A DNA stretch of 64,000 nt, taken from NCBI RefSeq assembly GCF_958295425.1, contig NC_081146.1:24424395-24488394 (forward strand). The letters run 5' to 3'. The position numbers and the translations under genes were made by a program. Of the stretch, positions 13,001 through 23,438 are shown one piece after another (within the stretch, counting starts at the first letter, position 1; each line of letters begins with the position of its first letter). Source of the stretch: Solea solea. Taxonomy: Eukaryota > Chordata > Actinopteri > Pleuronectiformes > Soleidae. The notes under the pieces were generated by a model, which ran no database searches, had not been told where the DNA came from, and saw only the letters and a program-made list of their open reading frames with translations.

Positions 13001-14190
13001 GGTTGGTTTGTCAGTCAGTAAGAAACTAGGTAGGTAGGTACAAAGGTAGGAAGGAAGGTTAGATAGGTTGGTTGGTTGGACAGTCAGTTGCAAGTTAGGT
13101 TGGTAGGAAAAGAAGGTAATTAGGTGGGTAGGTAGCTAGGTTGGTTAGTCAGTCGGTAGCAAGCTAGGTCGGTAGGTAAGAGGTGGGTAGGTAGCTAGGT
13201 TAGTTAGTCAGTCAGTAGGTAGGTACAAAGGTAGAAAGGAAGGTTAGGTGGGTAGGTTGGTTGGACAGTCGGTAGCAAGCTAGGTTGGTAGGAAAGAAGA
13301 TAATTAGGTGGGTAGGTAGCTAGGTTCTTGAGTCAGTCAGTAGGAAGCTAGGTAGGTTGGTAAGAAGGTAAGAGGTGGGTAGGTAGCTAGGTTAGTTAGT
13401 CAGTCAGTAGGTAGGTACAAAGGTAGAAAGTAAGGTTAGGTAGGTAGGTTGGTTGGACAGTCGGTAGCAAGCTAGGTTGGTAGGAAAGAAGATAATTAGG
13501 TGGGTAGGTAGCTAGGTTGGTTAGTCAGTCAGTAGGAAGCTAGGTAGGTTGGTTGGACAGTTGGTAGTAAGCTAGGTCGGTAGGTAAGAAGGTAAGAGGC
13601 GGGTAGGTAGCTAGGTTAGTTAGTCAGTCTGTAGCAAGCTAGGTCGGTAGGTAAGAAGGTAAGAGGTGGGTAGGTAGCTAGGTTAGTTAGTCAGTCAATA
13701 GGTAGGTACAAAGGTAGAAAGGAAGGTTAGGTAGGTAGGTTGGTTGGACAGTCGGTAGCAAGCTAGGTTGGTAGGAAAAAGATAATTAGGTGGGTAGGTA
13801 GCTAGGTTCGTTAGTCAGTCAGTAGGAAGCTAGGTAGGTTGGTTGGACAGTTGGTAGTAAACTAGGTCGCTAGGTAAGAAGGTAAGAGGCGGGTAGGTAG
13901 CTAGGTTAGTTAGTCAGTCAGTAGGTAGGTACAAAGGTAGAAAGGAAGGTTAGGTAGGTAGGTTGGTTGGACAGTCGGTAGCAAGCTAGGTTGGTAGGAA
14001 AGAAGATAATTAGGTGGGTAGGTAGCTAGGTTGGTTAGTCAGTCAGTAGGAAGCTAGGTAGGTTGGTTGGACAGTTGGTAGTAAGCTAGGTCGGTAGGTA
14101 AGAAGGTAAGAGGCGGGTAGGTAGCTAGGTTAGTTAGTCAGTCAGTAGGTAGGTTGGACAGCCGGTAGCAAGCTAGATTGTTAGTTAGGT
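13001..14190. repeat. Higher-order GGTA/GTCA minisatellite, 1.2 kb
   Basis: The whole stretch is built of tetranucleotide-like words (GGTA, GGTT, GTCA, AGCT) arranged in larger units. A unit reads roughly: TACAAAGGTAGAAAGGAAGG, GTTGGTTGGACAGTCGGTAG, CAAGCTAGGTTGGTAGG, GATAATTAGGTGGG, AGCTAGGTTGGTTAGTCAG. The CAAAGGTAG block starts at 13041, 13226, 13418, 13709 and 13932, giving unit lengths of 185, 192, 291 and 223 bases. The array is therefore irregular, with internal duplications and deletions. It has no protein-coding content and no CRISPR-like constant repeat/spacer layout. Confidence 0.95.
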
Positions 14191-14567
14191 ATTTGTTGGT
14201 TGTAGTAGTATTATTTTTTTAATTTAAGTAAATAAAGTTGAAAACAACACTTGGCAGGAGTCTGACTTCATACTATCACTATTAAACAGGTCAAACATCA
14301 CTTAGAGAATTGGAAAATATTTAAAATATGGACTTTTTCCATCTTAGAACAAACAAAACCATTGCTGTTGGTTCTCCTAAATTTGCAGTGTGTCTGGTTG
14401 GTGCTAGAACTCTTACATGATACAGAGGAGGAGGAGGTATAATTAAGCCAATCTCCCTCTCTGACTCATTATGGTCTATACAGCTGCCATATGACTGTCT
14501 GCTGGTTACCATGGTGAAAGAGTGGGAACGGTTTTACATCAGACCAGTTGTGAAAAATACAATGTGG

Positions 14568-14571
<4 letters not shown>

Positions 14572-14612
<41 letters not shown>
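14572..14612. repeat. (GATA)n microsatellite
   Basis: About ten perfect GATA units between GGAAGATA and TATAGATAAAATT. Confidence 0.95.
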
Positions 14613-14613
<1 letters not shown>

Positions 14614-14973
14614 TAGATAAAATTGAATTAATTTGAATCTAACTTTAGTAACAAAGTAACATTGAGTGCAAATATTGAAATGTTAGGTCTGTATTTGTTG
14701 GCCAGCTGATACTTGATACTTACACACAGCATCTTATACAAATTTTATACAAATTTTACAGCAATTTAAAAATCTTAATTACAAAACTGTACATTTAAAA
14801 CCAGATTTATTTATATTTCATTACCTTTCACAGCCCACCGGCTGTACCATGACTGTGGCCCATACTTTGGGAATTGCTGAATTAGATACTGTATGTCAGT
14901 CACAGGCAGACTCAGCAGATTAATACACACATGTTTCACTCACTCACACTCACTCATTCACTCAGACACTGAC

Positions 14974-15095
14974 CTGTCTTGGTCGGCACTGCGGAAGCGG
15001 GGTAGGATCATGTGGCGGAAGCTGCTGGTTCGGTCCAGTTTGGGCTGACTCTTGGCCCTCTTGATCGAGCCCTTCAACCTTCTACTGAGGAAACT
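14974..15095 (-). CDS. syngap1: syngap1 exon: FLSRRLK / RFRSAD segment within the split PH region
   Basis: Forty codons plus two bases. The peptide begins [20 protein letters not shown] and continues [20 protein letters not shown], ending in a split Arg codon AG|G. The [18 protein letters not shown] block is a signature of the SYNGAP1/DAB2IP/RASAL2 family. RFRSADQDR favours SYNGAP1 (human RFRSADHDR). This basic, Ser-rich stretch sits between the two sequence halves of the PH domain. The acceptor is CTGCTCCAG|, preceded by a long (TCC)n-like pyrimidine tract at 15100-15150 that also forms a microsatellite. The donor is GACAG|GTCAGT. Relative to human it has one extra residue (HMILPRF for QILPRF) and lacks the Gln before the FLSRRL block. 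Confidence 0.96.
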
Positions 15096-18000
15096 CTGGA
15101 GCAGGTGGAAGAGGAAGAGGAGGAGGAAGAGGAGGAGAGCGACAAGACAACAAGGACAAACAGATGGAAGAGTAGAGGGAGGACGTCCATGATGCCGATG
15201 GTGGAGAGAGGACAGAGGAGTCGAGTCGAGCGGGTTTGACGAGGAAAGATTGAGTGTGAACACAACACAAACACGTACGTGATTCCCGTAGTTTGTGTTG
15301 GATGCAAAAAAAATGTGACACCCAAATCAGGTGAAGACGCACACACACACATAAATGATAAAGTATGATGCATGATGGGAGAAAGCACAAAGTACATTTA
15401 TTATTATTATTATTATCAACACACCACAGAGAACTGCAGTGCCCTTACACAGCCTGCGGTGGGCAGTGTTGAGCCACAAAGTCCAAAGACAAGAGCAGAA
15501 GTGGAAAGTTTACATGACACAATATTCCAACGCTGCACACTGATATACAGTATTTACTGTTAGTAGAAGTGAAGTATTAGAATTATTTTGAATAGAATTA
15601 CATAAAGCTATCATTTTTTTAATTAAACTGATTAAATTAAATTAAAGAATACAACCAGTAAACCTCAATTTACTTTGAGAAAAAATCTAAAAGTAGTGAA
15701 AAGGGATCTGCTTTAATAGAATCCATTCATGCTTTCATAATTCATTTCTTGATTCATCCACTGTTTTGAGTCATCACTTTTTTTTGCCTGTCCACCATGA
15801 AAAATGAAAAAGAAGAAGGTAAGATAACAAAAGAAAGAGGGGGGAAAAAAAGGGTGAAAAGCAATTTAAATCAGGCAAGATAGCAGCATGTTGGTCTACT
15901 GGTACATAAAAGAAAACAGCATTATATTATTTATCACTTTTTTATGTACATAATTTTAATAGACCAACATAAACATACACATATTTATCCAATCCTTATT
16001 AAGATGTCATTAAATGTGAATAGATTGAATAGAATAAATGAATAAAGAGCACAAATCTCTGCCTCAGTTTGCTGTAAACTATCTTGAACCTGCATTTAAT
16101 GCACACTTGTGTAAAAACCATTATTTCATCAATTATTCATTTGTCTGAGCAATAATCAAGAACCATTTGTGTTTGTCGTGCAAAATAAATCTTGCAGGAC
16201 ATTTTGGACAATATCCGACATTTTGTAAACTGACCTATGAATAAAATCAATCAACAACAGAATCTGCAGATATTTCAGCCTGTTAGACACTTTGCACCTC
16301 AAATATCTCCCACCTGGAAGACATTGTTTTCCAATGATGTGCATTTAAAATAAACCTTACAACGTCAGCTGTGAAAACACATTCAAATGTCTCCAAACGT
16401 GCGTGAAATATAATCTACTGTTCTGTTCTTTTCTGCCTCAAAGAGGCTTCACCCGTTCCAGCTCTCAGGTGCATCCTGAAGACTCGCCGTCTAAGATCAT
16501 TTCTGCACCTATAGCCTGACAGATGGATTCAGAGGGAGAATGACTGGGGGGGGAGAGAATGACACCTCGTCATCTGGAATGAGTCAAATGGCTTTGAAGC
16601 CTGTCTGCAGGATATGACTAAAGACTTGGCTCCATCTGCTGGTTCCGAGCTAATAGGCTGCACGGCTAAATTTGATTTGACTTGCTGCTCCGTCTGACAC
16701 TTCAAGTCTCAACACAGTGAAAGAATTCAGGGAAGAAAACCTGAACCACTCAACAAAGAAATGAAGGGGGGAAAAAAAAACTCCACAAAAACACACAATC
16801 AACACAAGAAGTAACGGTGAAAAACTTCAGCTTCATCTGCTGCTGCTGCTGACTCTGGCTTGAAGGAGACTGCTCATGTCACTTAGTGTTTTGGCTCATT
16901 TACTACCGTCCACTTAAGTATAGTTTGAGGGAACACACTGTGCTACATTAAGACTAAAATATGCAACTTGACATTTTTGCCACCTTTCTTCAAATACTTT
17001 CTCAGAACTGATTAAGATCTGGAATTTTAGACATTGGTCTCGTCCTTTTTGTCCACTATGTAACATTTATGCCTTTAAATATCTAAAAAATAATGAGAGC
17101 CATGTTTTGTTCTTTTAAGAAAAGTGCTTAACTCTCTTTAAACTCACAAAAATCCTTATTTATATTGACGTTTCGTCCATTTCCAGTCATCCGCTAATGA
17201 GGAAATTCACTTTTAACAGGGTTAAACAAAGTTTGGTTGACATCAGATTCAACGACCGAATGTGCCGACACATCTTAAGATGGGAGGGGCAGCTTGTAAA
17301 AGCTTGTCTTTGTCCATGGCGTCCACTTTTATTGATTTTTAGGACATTTCTGTGTAGGCCTAAGTCTTCGTACATCAAGCAATGCAGGGCATAAAACAGT
17401 AGGTGGCGTCGCAACAAACAAGGGAGACATTTACCGAAATATCAACTTAACTTCATTCTTGCACAAAATTCAAGTGCTTTCAATGACCCATGTCAGACTC
17501 GTGGGAACCCTTGTAATTCCCCTTTGACTGAATAAAATGCAACGACTCTTAAGTATTCACTGCAAATATTTAATAATAAATGCCTAGTTTAAATTTTTTT
17601 GTAGGACTAGGGTAACTAGTGAAAGCCTGAGTGCTTTTATTTTGAAACTCCGAGAGCGAGTGAGGGCCAGTGAGGTCAGTCTGTGCCACAAAAAGTTGGA
17701 ATCAGGAATAAGAGCCAAGAGGATCAGTCACTTAATCAGGGAGTGAGCTGAAGCTCATAATCCCACGCTGCTCTTATAGGTCTTTTAATGTTGTTTAGAG
17801 TAAGAAAGAAGAAGAAATTCTATAATTATTGTTTAAATTTAACCACACTGACACAAAAAATTATCTTCACTGACTTTTGAATAACTCTGAATCTTGTTCT
17901 CATCGGTAAATTCTCTGTTTGCTGCTTTCCTGGGTGATGCACAGCATTATTTTGCTGTACACTTCGGCCCAGCGGCGATAAAAGTTCTCAATTCAATTCA

Positions 18001-18545
18001 CCGAAAGTGCATCACCACACAATGAAGTAATATTCATGCATATTAACATGCACCGGGTGTTTAAAGGCACAGCGTGCGGTTATCAGCCTGTGGTTCCAGA
18101 TAAAACTGGCAAACACTGTGTGGACCTTTGAGATAATGCGCCCCTCACACCTCACTGACTGAAACTGAAGGGTGTGAAATGTTCTCATGTTTTTATATTA
18201 TGGTATGTTAGGGCTGAACGATTGGGGCGGGAGGGGGAAACATCGAAAATGCAATTTCCCTGACAGGTACTGAGATTTAAATTTGATTAGGGGTGTGATT
18301 TTTTTATTTAGGTCAAGTGTCTGTCTCAATATTCATAGTTAAAATATTTAAAACCATACTTAAAGATGTAAATAGCCTCCAACATGTTTGTATTATATAT
18401 ACAGTCTTCACAAAAAACCGGTGACCTCTGTGACCTCTTCCATGTTCCTCATGGTCAATATGAGCTCTTACCGTCGGGACTTGTAACCTGTAACCAGTTT
18501 AACACCTAGTTTGTCTTATTTATTTCCCCTAAAAGAACTAAAGGA

Positions 18546-18576
<31 letters not shown>

Positions 18577-18801
18577 TATCTCATTATCTCAGTGGCATTT
18601 TAACAGATCAGGGGGGATTTTGTCAGGTTTATGTGAGATGGTAAATTCTATAATCCAGATCCAGAAAGTCTTCTGGGTTCAGTGGATCAAAATGTACATC
18701 TTGAAAATAACTCTACTTTCTGATAAAGTTTCTTTTTACACCTGTGACCAATAAGTGGGTTTAACGAGTGAGTAACTGCTGCTTGTGTTTGTGTCACATA
18801 C
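15096..18801 (-). other. syngap1 intron
   Basis: A 3.7-kb AT-rich intron (4.1 kb, to 19194, if the cassette exon is skipped). It includes the TCC-rich pyrimidine tract next to the acceptor (15100-15150), a (TTA)n run (15397-15416) and (TTATC)n (18547-18580). Nothing else stands out. Confidence 0.85.
18547..18580. repeat. (TTATC)n microsatellite
   Basis: Seven or so TTATC units between GGACTA and TCATTATC. Confidence 0.92.
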
Positions 18802-19020
18802 CTCCACAGGGGGCAGTGGTGCAATAATCGTTCCTCCCGCCACTGGACTCAAACCGGCAGCCCTCCAGTCTCCGCCCCAGTATGAGAAGTGGGGGGAGGA
18901 GGAGGCGGCAGGTGAGTGGGGCAGGGTGAAGGACAGGGAGGAAGGGGAGAGGGGCAGCGAGCGGGACAACAGGGGGGGCGTGCCAGGCCCTTTCTTCATG
19001 CCCTTTAGCTGCTGCTGCTG
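18802..19020 (-). CDS. syngap1: Candidate phase-symmetric cassette exon of syngap1 (73 codons)
   Basis: Between two secure exons lies a 219-base segment with a good acceptor (a C/T-rich tract ending TTGTGCCAG|, minus strand) and a strong donor GTGGAG|GTATGT. It is open in exactly the frame needed. The upstream exon ends in phase 0 and the downstream exon begins in phase 0, so inclusion adds 73 residues without a frameshift. The peptide starts QQQQLKGMKKGPGTPP, is rich in Pro and Ser, and ends with the less repetitive SYWGGDWRAAGL and GGTIIAPLPPVE. The CAG repeat at its start offers several tandem acceptors. I know of no counterpart in mammalian SYNGAP1, where FRPSQ joins directly to GFLSRRL. 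It could instead be GC-rich intron that is open by chance. Confidence 0.42.
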
Positions 19021-19194
19021 CTGGCACAAGGCGAAGGAAGGGGAGACAGCCAGGGAGGGGGGGAAAGGGTGAGGCGGGGTGCCGCTGGCCCGGCGGCCAC
19101 AGATGTGAGGCGGGCCCAGGGCGGGAGGAAGGAGGAGGGACAGCGAGAGGGACGGAGGCAGCGAGCGAGGCCGGGAACAGGGAGGGTTACTCAC

Positions 19195-19286
19195 GGATTG
19201 TCGGAAGGGTTGAGGGGGGGCAGTGGGAGAGACATCCATGCTGGGCTGCTTCCCTGTAGCTATGCTCTTCCGCCGGGGGCGATGAT
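19195..19286 (-). CDS. syngap1: syngap1 exon: basic Ser/Pro linker before FLSRRLK
   Basis: Two bases complete a split codon, then 30 codons read HRPRRKSIATGKQPSMDVSP and TAPPQPFRQS. The acceptor is a pyrimidine tract ending GTCACAG| and the donor is CAATCC|GTGAGT. The piece aligns with human SYNGAP1 [26 protein letters not shown]. The RRKS basic motif and the SM(E/D) methionine are conserved, and as I recall DAB2IP and RASAL2 also have SM(E/D) at this point. In SYNGAP1 this segment lies in the loop that splits the PH domain. The exon ends in phase 0. The frame stays open past the donor for about 150 further codons, so intron retention would extend the protein rather than stop it at once. Confidence 0.88.
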
Positions 19287-21133
19287 CTGTGACGGTGACA
19301 GAGAAAGAGAGAAAGACAGGAAGGTGTTTTAGTTTAATGCTGCTTCTACTTCTGCTCCATAATCCACAATCATTTCTCACATAGCGCCTTCAGGAATAAG
19401 GTGAATATCAGATACTGGAACCTTCAGTTTAATAAAACAGAGGAGCAGAAAATTTTTTTTGCAGTTTAGAAAGATTAGAGGGATCAGAGAATAATATAAA
19501 CAAGAGAAATTTACAAAACTGCGTAGTTTGCCGATGATCCCGAATGATCTTCCAGCTCAATTTCTCCTCACCTCGAGCCAAGATTTCTTTCTTTACTGAG
19601 ACTCTATCAAACTGCACCTCCTGCCCTTTGCTGCAAATATTGTGAATTAAGATGAAATTCCTTTTGTTGACTGACAGGTGGAAGTGAAGTCGGTGTGGAA
19701 ATAAACATCGACAGCACGGAGCTGTTATTGACAGTCCGCCCGAGAGCATGAAAGAATGTGGGCGCCTGATAGAGGTCAAAGGTGAGTGAGGCAGAAATCA
19801 AACAGCAGAATGTCGCGACACGTCCGAAATGAACTGCCGCCGCCGCCGCCGCTGCTGCTTTCACTTCACAACACAAAGAAAACAACACAGACACACCTTC
19901 CTCCCCGGAGGGAGGGGGACTGATAAAAATGTGCGAGAGACCATTGAGGGGATAGATTTTCTGTCTGGACGTCAGAGGAGGCGATTGTTAATCGTGTGCA
20001 TGTTGAGGGGAGGAACTGTGAGGCGCATGAACACAGAGGAGCGAGCATTAAACAAACAAAGTACTTATTGACTTCTGACGGGGAGTCGCCGCCTAACACA
20101 CTGACGCGGGCGGTGAGAGAACTAACTCCGACCCTGTTGATGGATGACGGAGAATGTGAGAAATAAAGGAATAATAAAATCTCACTGTATGCTGTTAAAT
20201 CAATAAATAGTTGAGCCTAAAAACACCAAAACATGGGAACTTCACAAAAAAAATGAACCCCTACGCAGCTACTGATTCAGAGCAGATTCAACTGATCGTT
20301 TTCTTACTTTCAAACATTCTTCTACTATGAAAACTTACTGCCTACATTACCCACAATGCAACAGTTTGCTCCATGATTTGGGCTTGTTATGTTAGCAGCA
20401 GCATGGGAATACGTTGGTTCTCCAGTTTGAAAGGTCAGGGACTCAATCCTGGCTCTTCTACTCTACATACTCCAAATTTACCTACATTGCCACTAATGTG
20501 GCCCCGAGTGTCAAATATATCCGGCCACCGGGGGCACATGAGTTTTTGGTGCCGGTGCTAAGACCAGACATATAGAGAGGACTCTATCAAGAGAGGCCTT
20601 TGGTGTAAGAAAAAAAATAATCTATGCCAAGAAAACAAGATTGACTGTGGTGAAACCCCCAAAATTGGGAGCAGCCAAAGTGGGACTAAAAAAACCCAAA
20701 ACTGTTAGTATTAGTGCAGCATCTCCTCCTTTTAACTTCACAACTTTAGTTTTAATAAGTCATGTTTTCACACATGTGCTGGAACCGATGTTTGCCAAAA
20801 ATGTTCTACGTGTCGAGCGTCTGTCGCCAAAACACTGCGAGCATAGACGAGAAGGACAAAACCACATTGTGTGAAACCATTTGAGTCTCTACGTTTTTAG
20901 CTTTGTCTAAGCATTAAAGCTGCAGTATGTGACACCTTTTTGGCACTGAGCGCACAACACTTTCACGATAAACTTTGAGCATTTTGTAAATCACATGATC
21001 TGAGAGAAAACTAGACTTTGTCTCCTCTGTTGGTGTTTGTGTCCAGTTTTGAGGAAGTCTTGATTCTTGAACTCCCAGGGTAGATCAGAGAGAGAAGGGG
21101 GGCGCCTCCTATTGGCTGTTCTGCTACCAAGCT

Positions 21134-21180
21134 GTGTATATGTGTATATATATATACACACATATATGTATATATATATT
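21134..21180. repeat. (TA/CATA)n repeat
   Basis: Mixed TATG/TATA/CACA dinucleotide stretch that is nearly self-complementary. Confidence 0.85.
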
Positions 21181-22261
21181 GAACCAGCAACCTCTCAGCT
21201 ACCGATGATTCTGCTTCACATCAGCTGTTCGTCGACGGTCAGATCTCGTCACGCCTGCGGCTCCATGGAAACAGACTTAGCAGTAATTAGCTTATAGCAT
21301 CACCTGTGATCAAGTCTCACTCTGCTAATTGAAAACGTGAGCTGATTGTGTTTAACGTGAACAAATCAACAAAAATAATCGCAGTCAATTCAGGAGGGGA
21401 ACATGAATTCCATGCCATTGCATCCAATCATCACTGAGATAATGAACTCCAACGACGCTTCGGCGAGATATTTGATATTAAGTCCCCGCGTGTCCTCCGT
21501 CTTTCACGTTTTCTGTCTTTCCGTAGATTTTTTTTATTGTGTGGCTCTCTTGAAGAAAACTTGTCAACACCAGGACCCTGATGTAAAGCGTGTCAGTCAG
21601 ATTTTTACAGTGTATATTCATACTTCAGTCTCGGTGTCGATCGCTGCTCTAATCACACTAACAGTCCGACACACACACACACACATACACCTGCTTTACA
21701 TAATTCAAATAGTGCAGTTATTCCTCCACCTCCCTTCCTCGGATCTCCATCTTCTCTCTCTCTCCCCCTTTTTCATTTTCTTTCCTCCCCTCACCGTCCT
21801 CTCGTTCCGTCCCCTCCACGGCATCTAGAAACCTCTGTTTCTCTCCATACTCACCTTTGTATTCTGTATTCCTCTTTTATCCTCCTCCTCCTCCTCCTCT
21901 GCTACCTTTCATTTACCTTTCCAACCTCACAGTCCTGTCCCCGAGATTTTCTCCACACCACGTAAGACGGATAAAGGTCGACCAAGAAGGTGCTGAGAAA
22001 TCAGACGATGTCCAAATCCACAGGTACAAAGTAACTGGTGGACGACACGACTAAACTGAAGCTGCAAAAATACAGAGCTTTAACTTTAACGTTCTAACAA
22101 CATTGTTGTTCTTCTTCTTACTTTGTTACATGTCATGCACACAGACATGCTTACCTACAGTATTACCCCATTTCTTCTGGTCAAAAAAGCTATTAGATTG
22201 TGTGTTTTAATTCATTCACTCCTGGGTCAAATGACTGCATTGCACACCACGACACTTCCAC

Positions 22262-22481
22262 AAGACATCCATCCATTGTCTAGTGAGAAATCCTCCACAT
22301 GGGGGTCACAGGGTTGCTGGAACCAGTCCCAGCTGACAAAGGGGTGAAATGCAGTGTACACCCTGGACAAGGACCGACATACACAGACCAACAATCAACA
22401 CGTTCACACCTTCAGGACGTCCAATTGACCTCTGCTTGTTTCTGGACACGGGAGAGGAAACAGGGGAAGCCTCACAAAACC

Positions 22482-22517
<36 letters not shown>

Positions 22518-22575
22518 AAGGAGAAGAACCAGCAACCTTCTTTCTGTGAGGCAACAGTATGAGCCACAAGCGCTT
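22262..22575 (-). repeat. LINE-like tail, copy in reverse orientation
   Basis: Reading plus, the segment begins CATCCATCCATTGTCTAGTG and continues CATGGGGGTCACAGGGTTGC, CCAGTCCCAGCTGACAAAGG, GTGTACACCCTGGACAAGGA, GACACGGGAGAGGAAACAGG and TTCTGTGAGGCAACAGTATG. This is the reverse complement of the family at 39698 and 52985, extended further into the element. A (CA)n run (22483-22515) has expanded inside it. Confidence 0.7.
22483..22515. repeat. (CA)n microsatellite
   Basis: A perfect CA run of about 16 units inside the dispersed repeat at 22262-22575. Confidence 0.95.
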
Positions 22576-22625
22576 CTGTGCATTTGTGACGTCACATTTC
22601 ACACATGGGTGACGGGAATTGTGTT

Positions 22626-22641
22626 AAAAGGCCCTGGTTTA
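22626..22641 (+). repeat. Target-site duplication, left copy
   Basis: AAAAGGCCCTGGTTTA, identical to 23423-23438, marks the LINE insertion site. Confidence 0.92.
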
Positions 22642-23088
22642 TGCACTACTCTAAAACTAGACTCGATCTTTCCTTCCGGTTCCTCCTTATGTGACAGATG
22701 TTCAAACAGCAACGGAACTTTGGGTCATTTGTTCTGGTCCTGCTCCAAACTTATTACATTTTGGCATGAGGTCTTTATTTTTTTTACAGGATCATACCAA
22801 ACAGATCTTGTTCCGAGTGGTACCTTGGTTGTTTTGGGGTGTTCTGATTCCTCTTTAAAACTGTCTCGTGATCGTCAACAGGCTCTTGCTTATTGTTTAG
22901 TTGTAGCTAAGAGGGTCATCTTGGGCGAATGGAAGTCTCCCTCTCCACCCTGCTTTAAGAAATGGCTTAATGATATGGTTTCCCTTTTGTATCTTGAGGA
23001 AATTAGATACTCTCTTTGCAACTCTCACTACAAATTTATTAAGATCTGGGGGCCGTTTCTGGATGCTATTAAAAATGACACCGTCTGA
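22642..23088 (+). pseudogene. L1 ORF2 C-terminal fragment (zinc-knuckle region)
   Basis: The frame from 22642 reads into SLCDRCSNSNGTLGHLFWSC, which fits C-x2-C-x8-H-x4-C, the cysteine-rich knuckle downstream of the reverse transcriptase in L1 ORF2. It continues through AKRVILGEWKSPSPPCFKKW to NDTV and stops. There are 148 sense codons without internal stop or frameshift, so the copy looks fairly young. The endonuclease and reverse transcriptase domains are absent, so it cannot move itself. The ATG at 22546 belongs to the flank, not to the element. Confidence 0.85.
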
Positions 23089-23422
23089 TTGTTGGACGCA
23101 ATAGAACTAATTTCCAAGAGGATTGATGTGGACTCTATGACCTTTTTCGCACTGTCGAACTACTGAATTGTAATTTGTGCTTTGACTTGTATACAGTTAG
23201 TTTTTTTTCTCTTTTCCTTGTATGCTGGCATTACATTTTACTTTTATTTTTATTTGTTGATTTATTTATTTACTTTTAATTTATTTTGTGTGTGTTTTTG
23301 TCATTTATCTTGTCTTTTTTTCTGTGAGTTTGGGGAGGGAATGGGGGGGGGGGGGGCGTTGTTTATTTTGTGCCTTTGATTCTTGTCTAAAAATTTGAAA
23401 ATGGAAATAAAATTTACAAAAA
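22642..23422 (+). mobile_element. 5'-truncated L1-type LINE insertion with poly-A tail
   Basis: A 781-base insertion bounded by a perfect 16-bp direct repeat, AAAAGGCCCTGGTTTA, at 22626-22641 and 23423-23438. The left repeat is preceded by TT, so the site reads TT|AAAA, the classic L1 endonuclease target. The insert starts inside ORF2, carries the ORF2 C-terminus to a TGA at 23086-23088, then a T-rich 3' UTR, an AATAAA-containing end and an A tail. It lies antisense to syngap1, the orientation intronic L1 copies usually keep. A 14-G run interrupts the 3' UTR at about 23343-23356. Confidence 0.9.
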
Positions 23423-23438
23423 AAAAGGCCCTGGTTTA
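23423..23438 (+). repeat. Target-site duplication, right copy
   Basis: Same 16 bases as 22626-22641, directly after the poly-A tail. The exact left limit blurs into the A run. Confidence 0.92.

Noticed and set aside
13001..14190. Repeat array as a CRISPR locus
   Set aside because: Vertebrate context, no constant repeat with unique spacers, units built of tetranucleotide words and no cas genes.
18736..19380. A 214-codon minus-strand open frame starting at 19380
   Set aside because: It includes the real RRKS exon but runs through a consensus acceptor and donor. Its ATG lies in the upstream intron, so it is not a separate single-exon gene. Only the exon and the candidate cassette part are kept.
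22546..22641. ATG upstream of the LINE frame as start of a host gene
   Set aside because: The ATG lies in the pre-insertion flank (a dispersed repeat). The open frame crosses the target-site duplication into ORF2 by chance.
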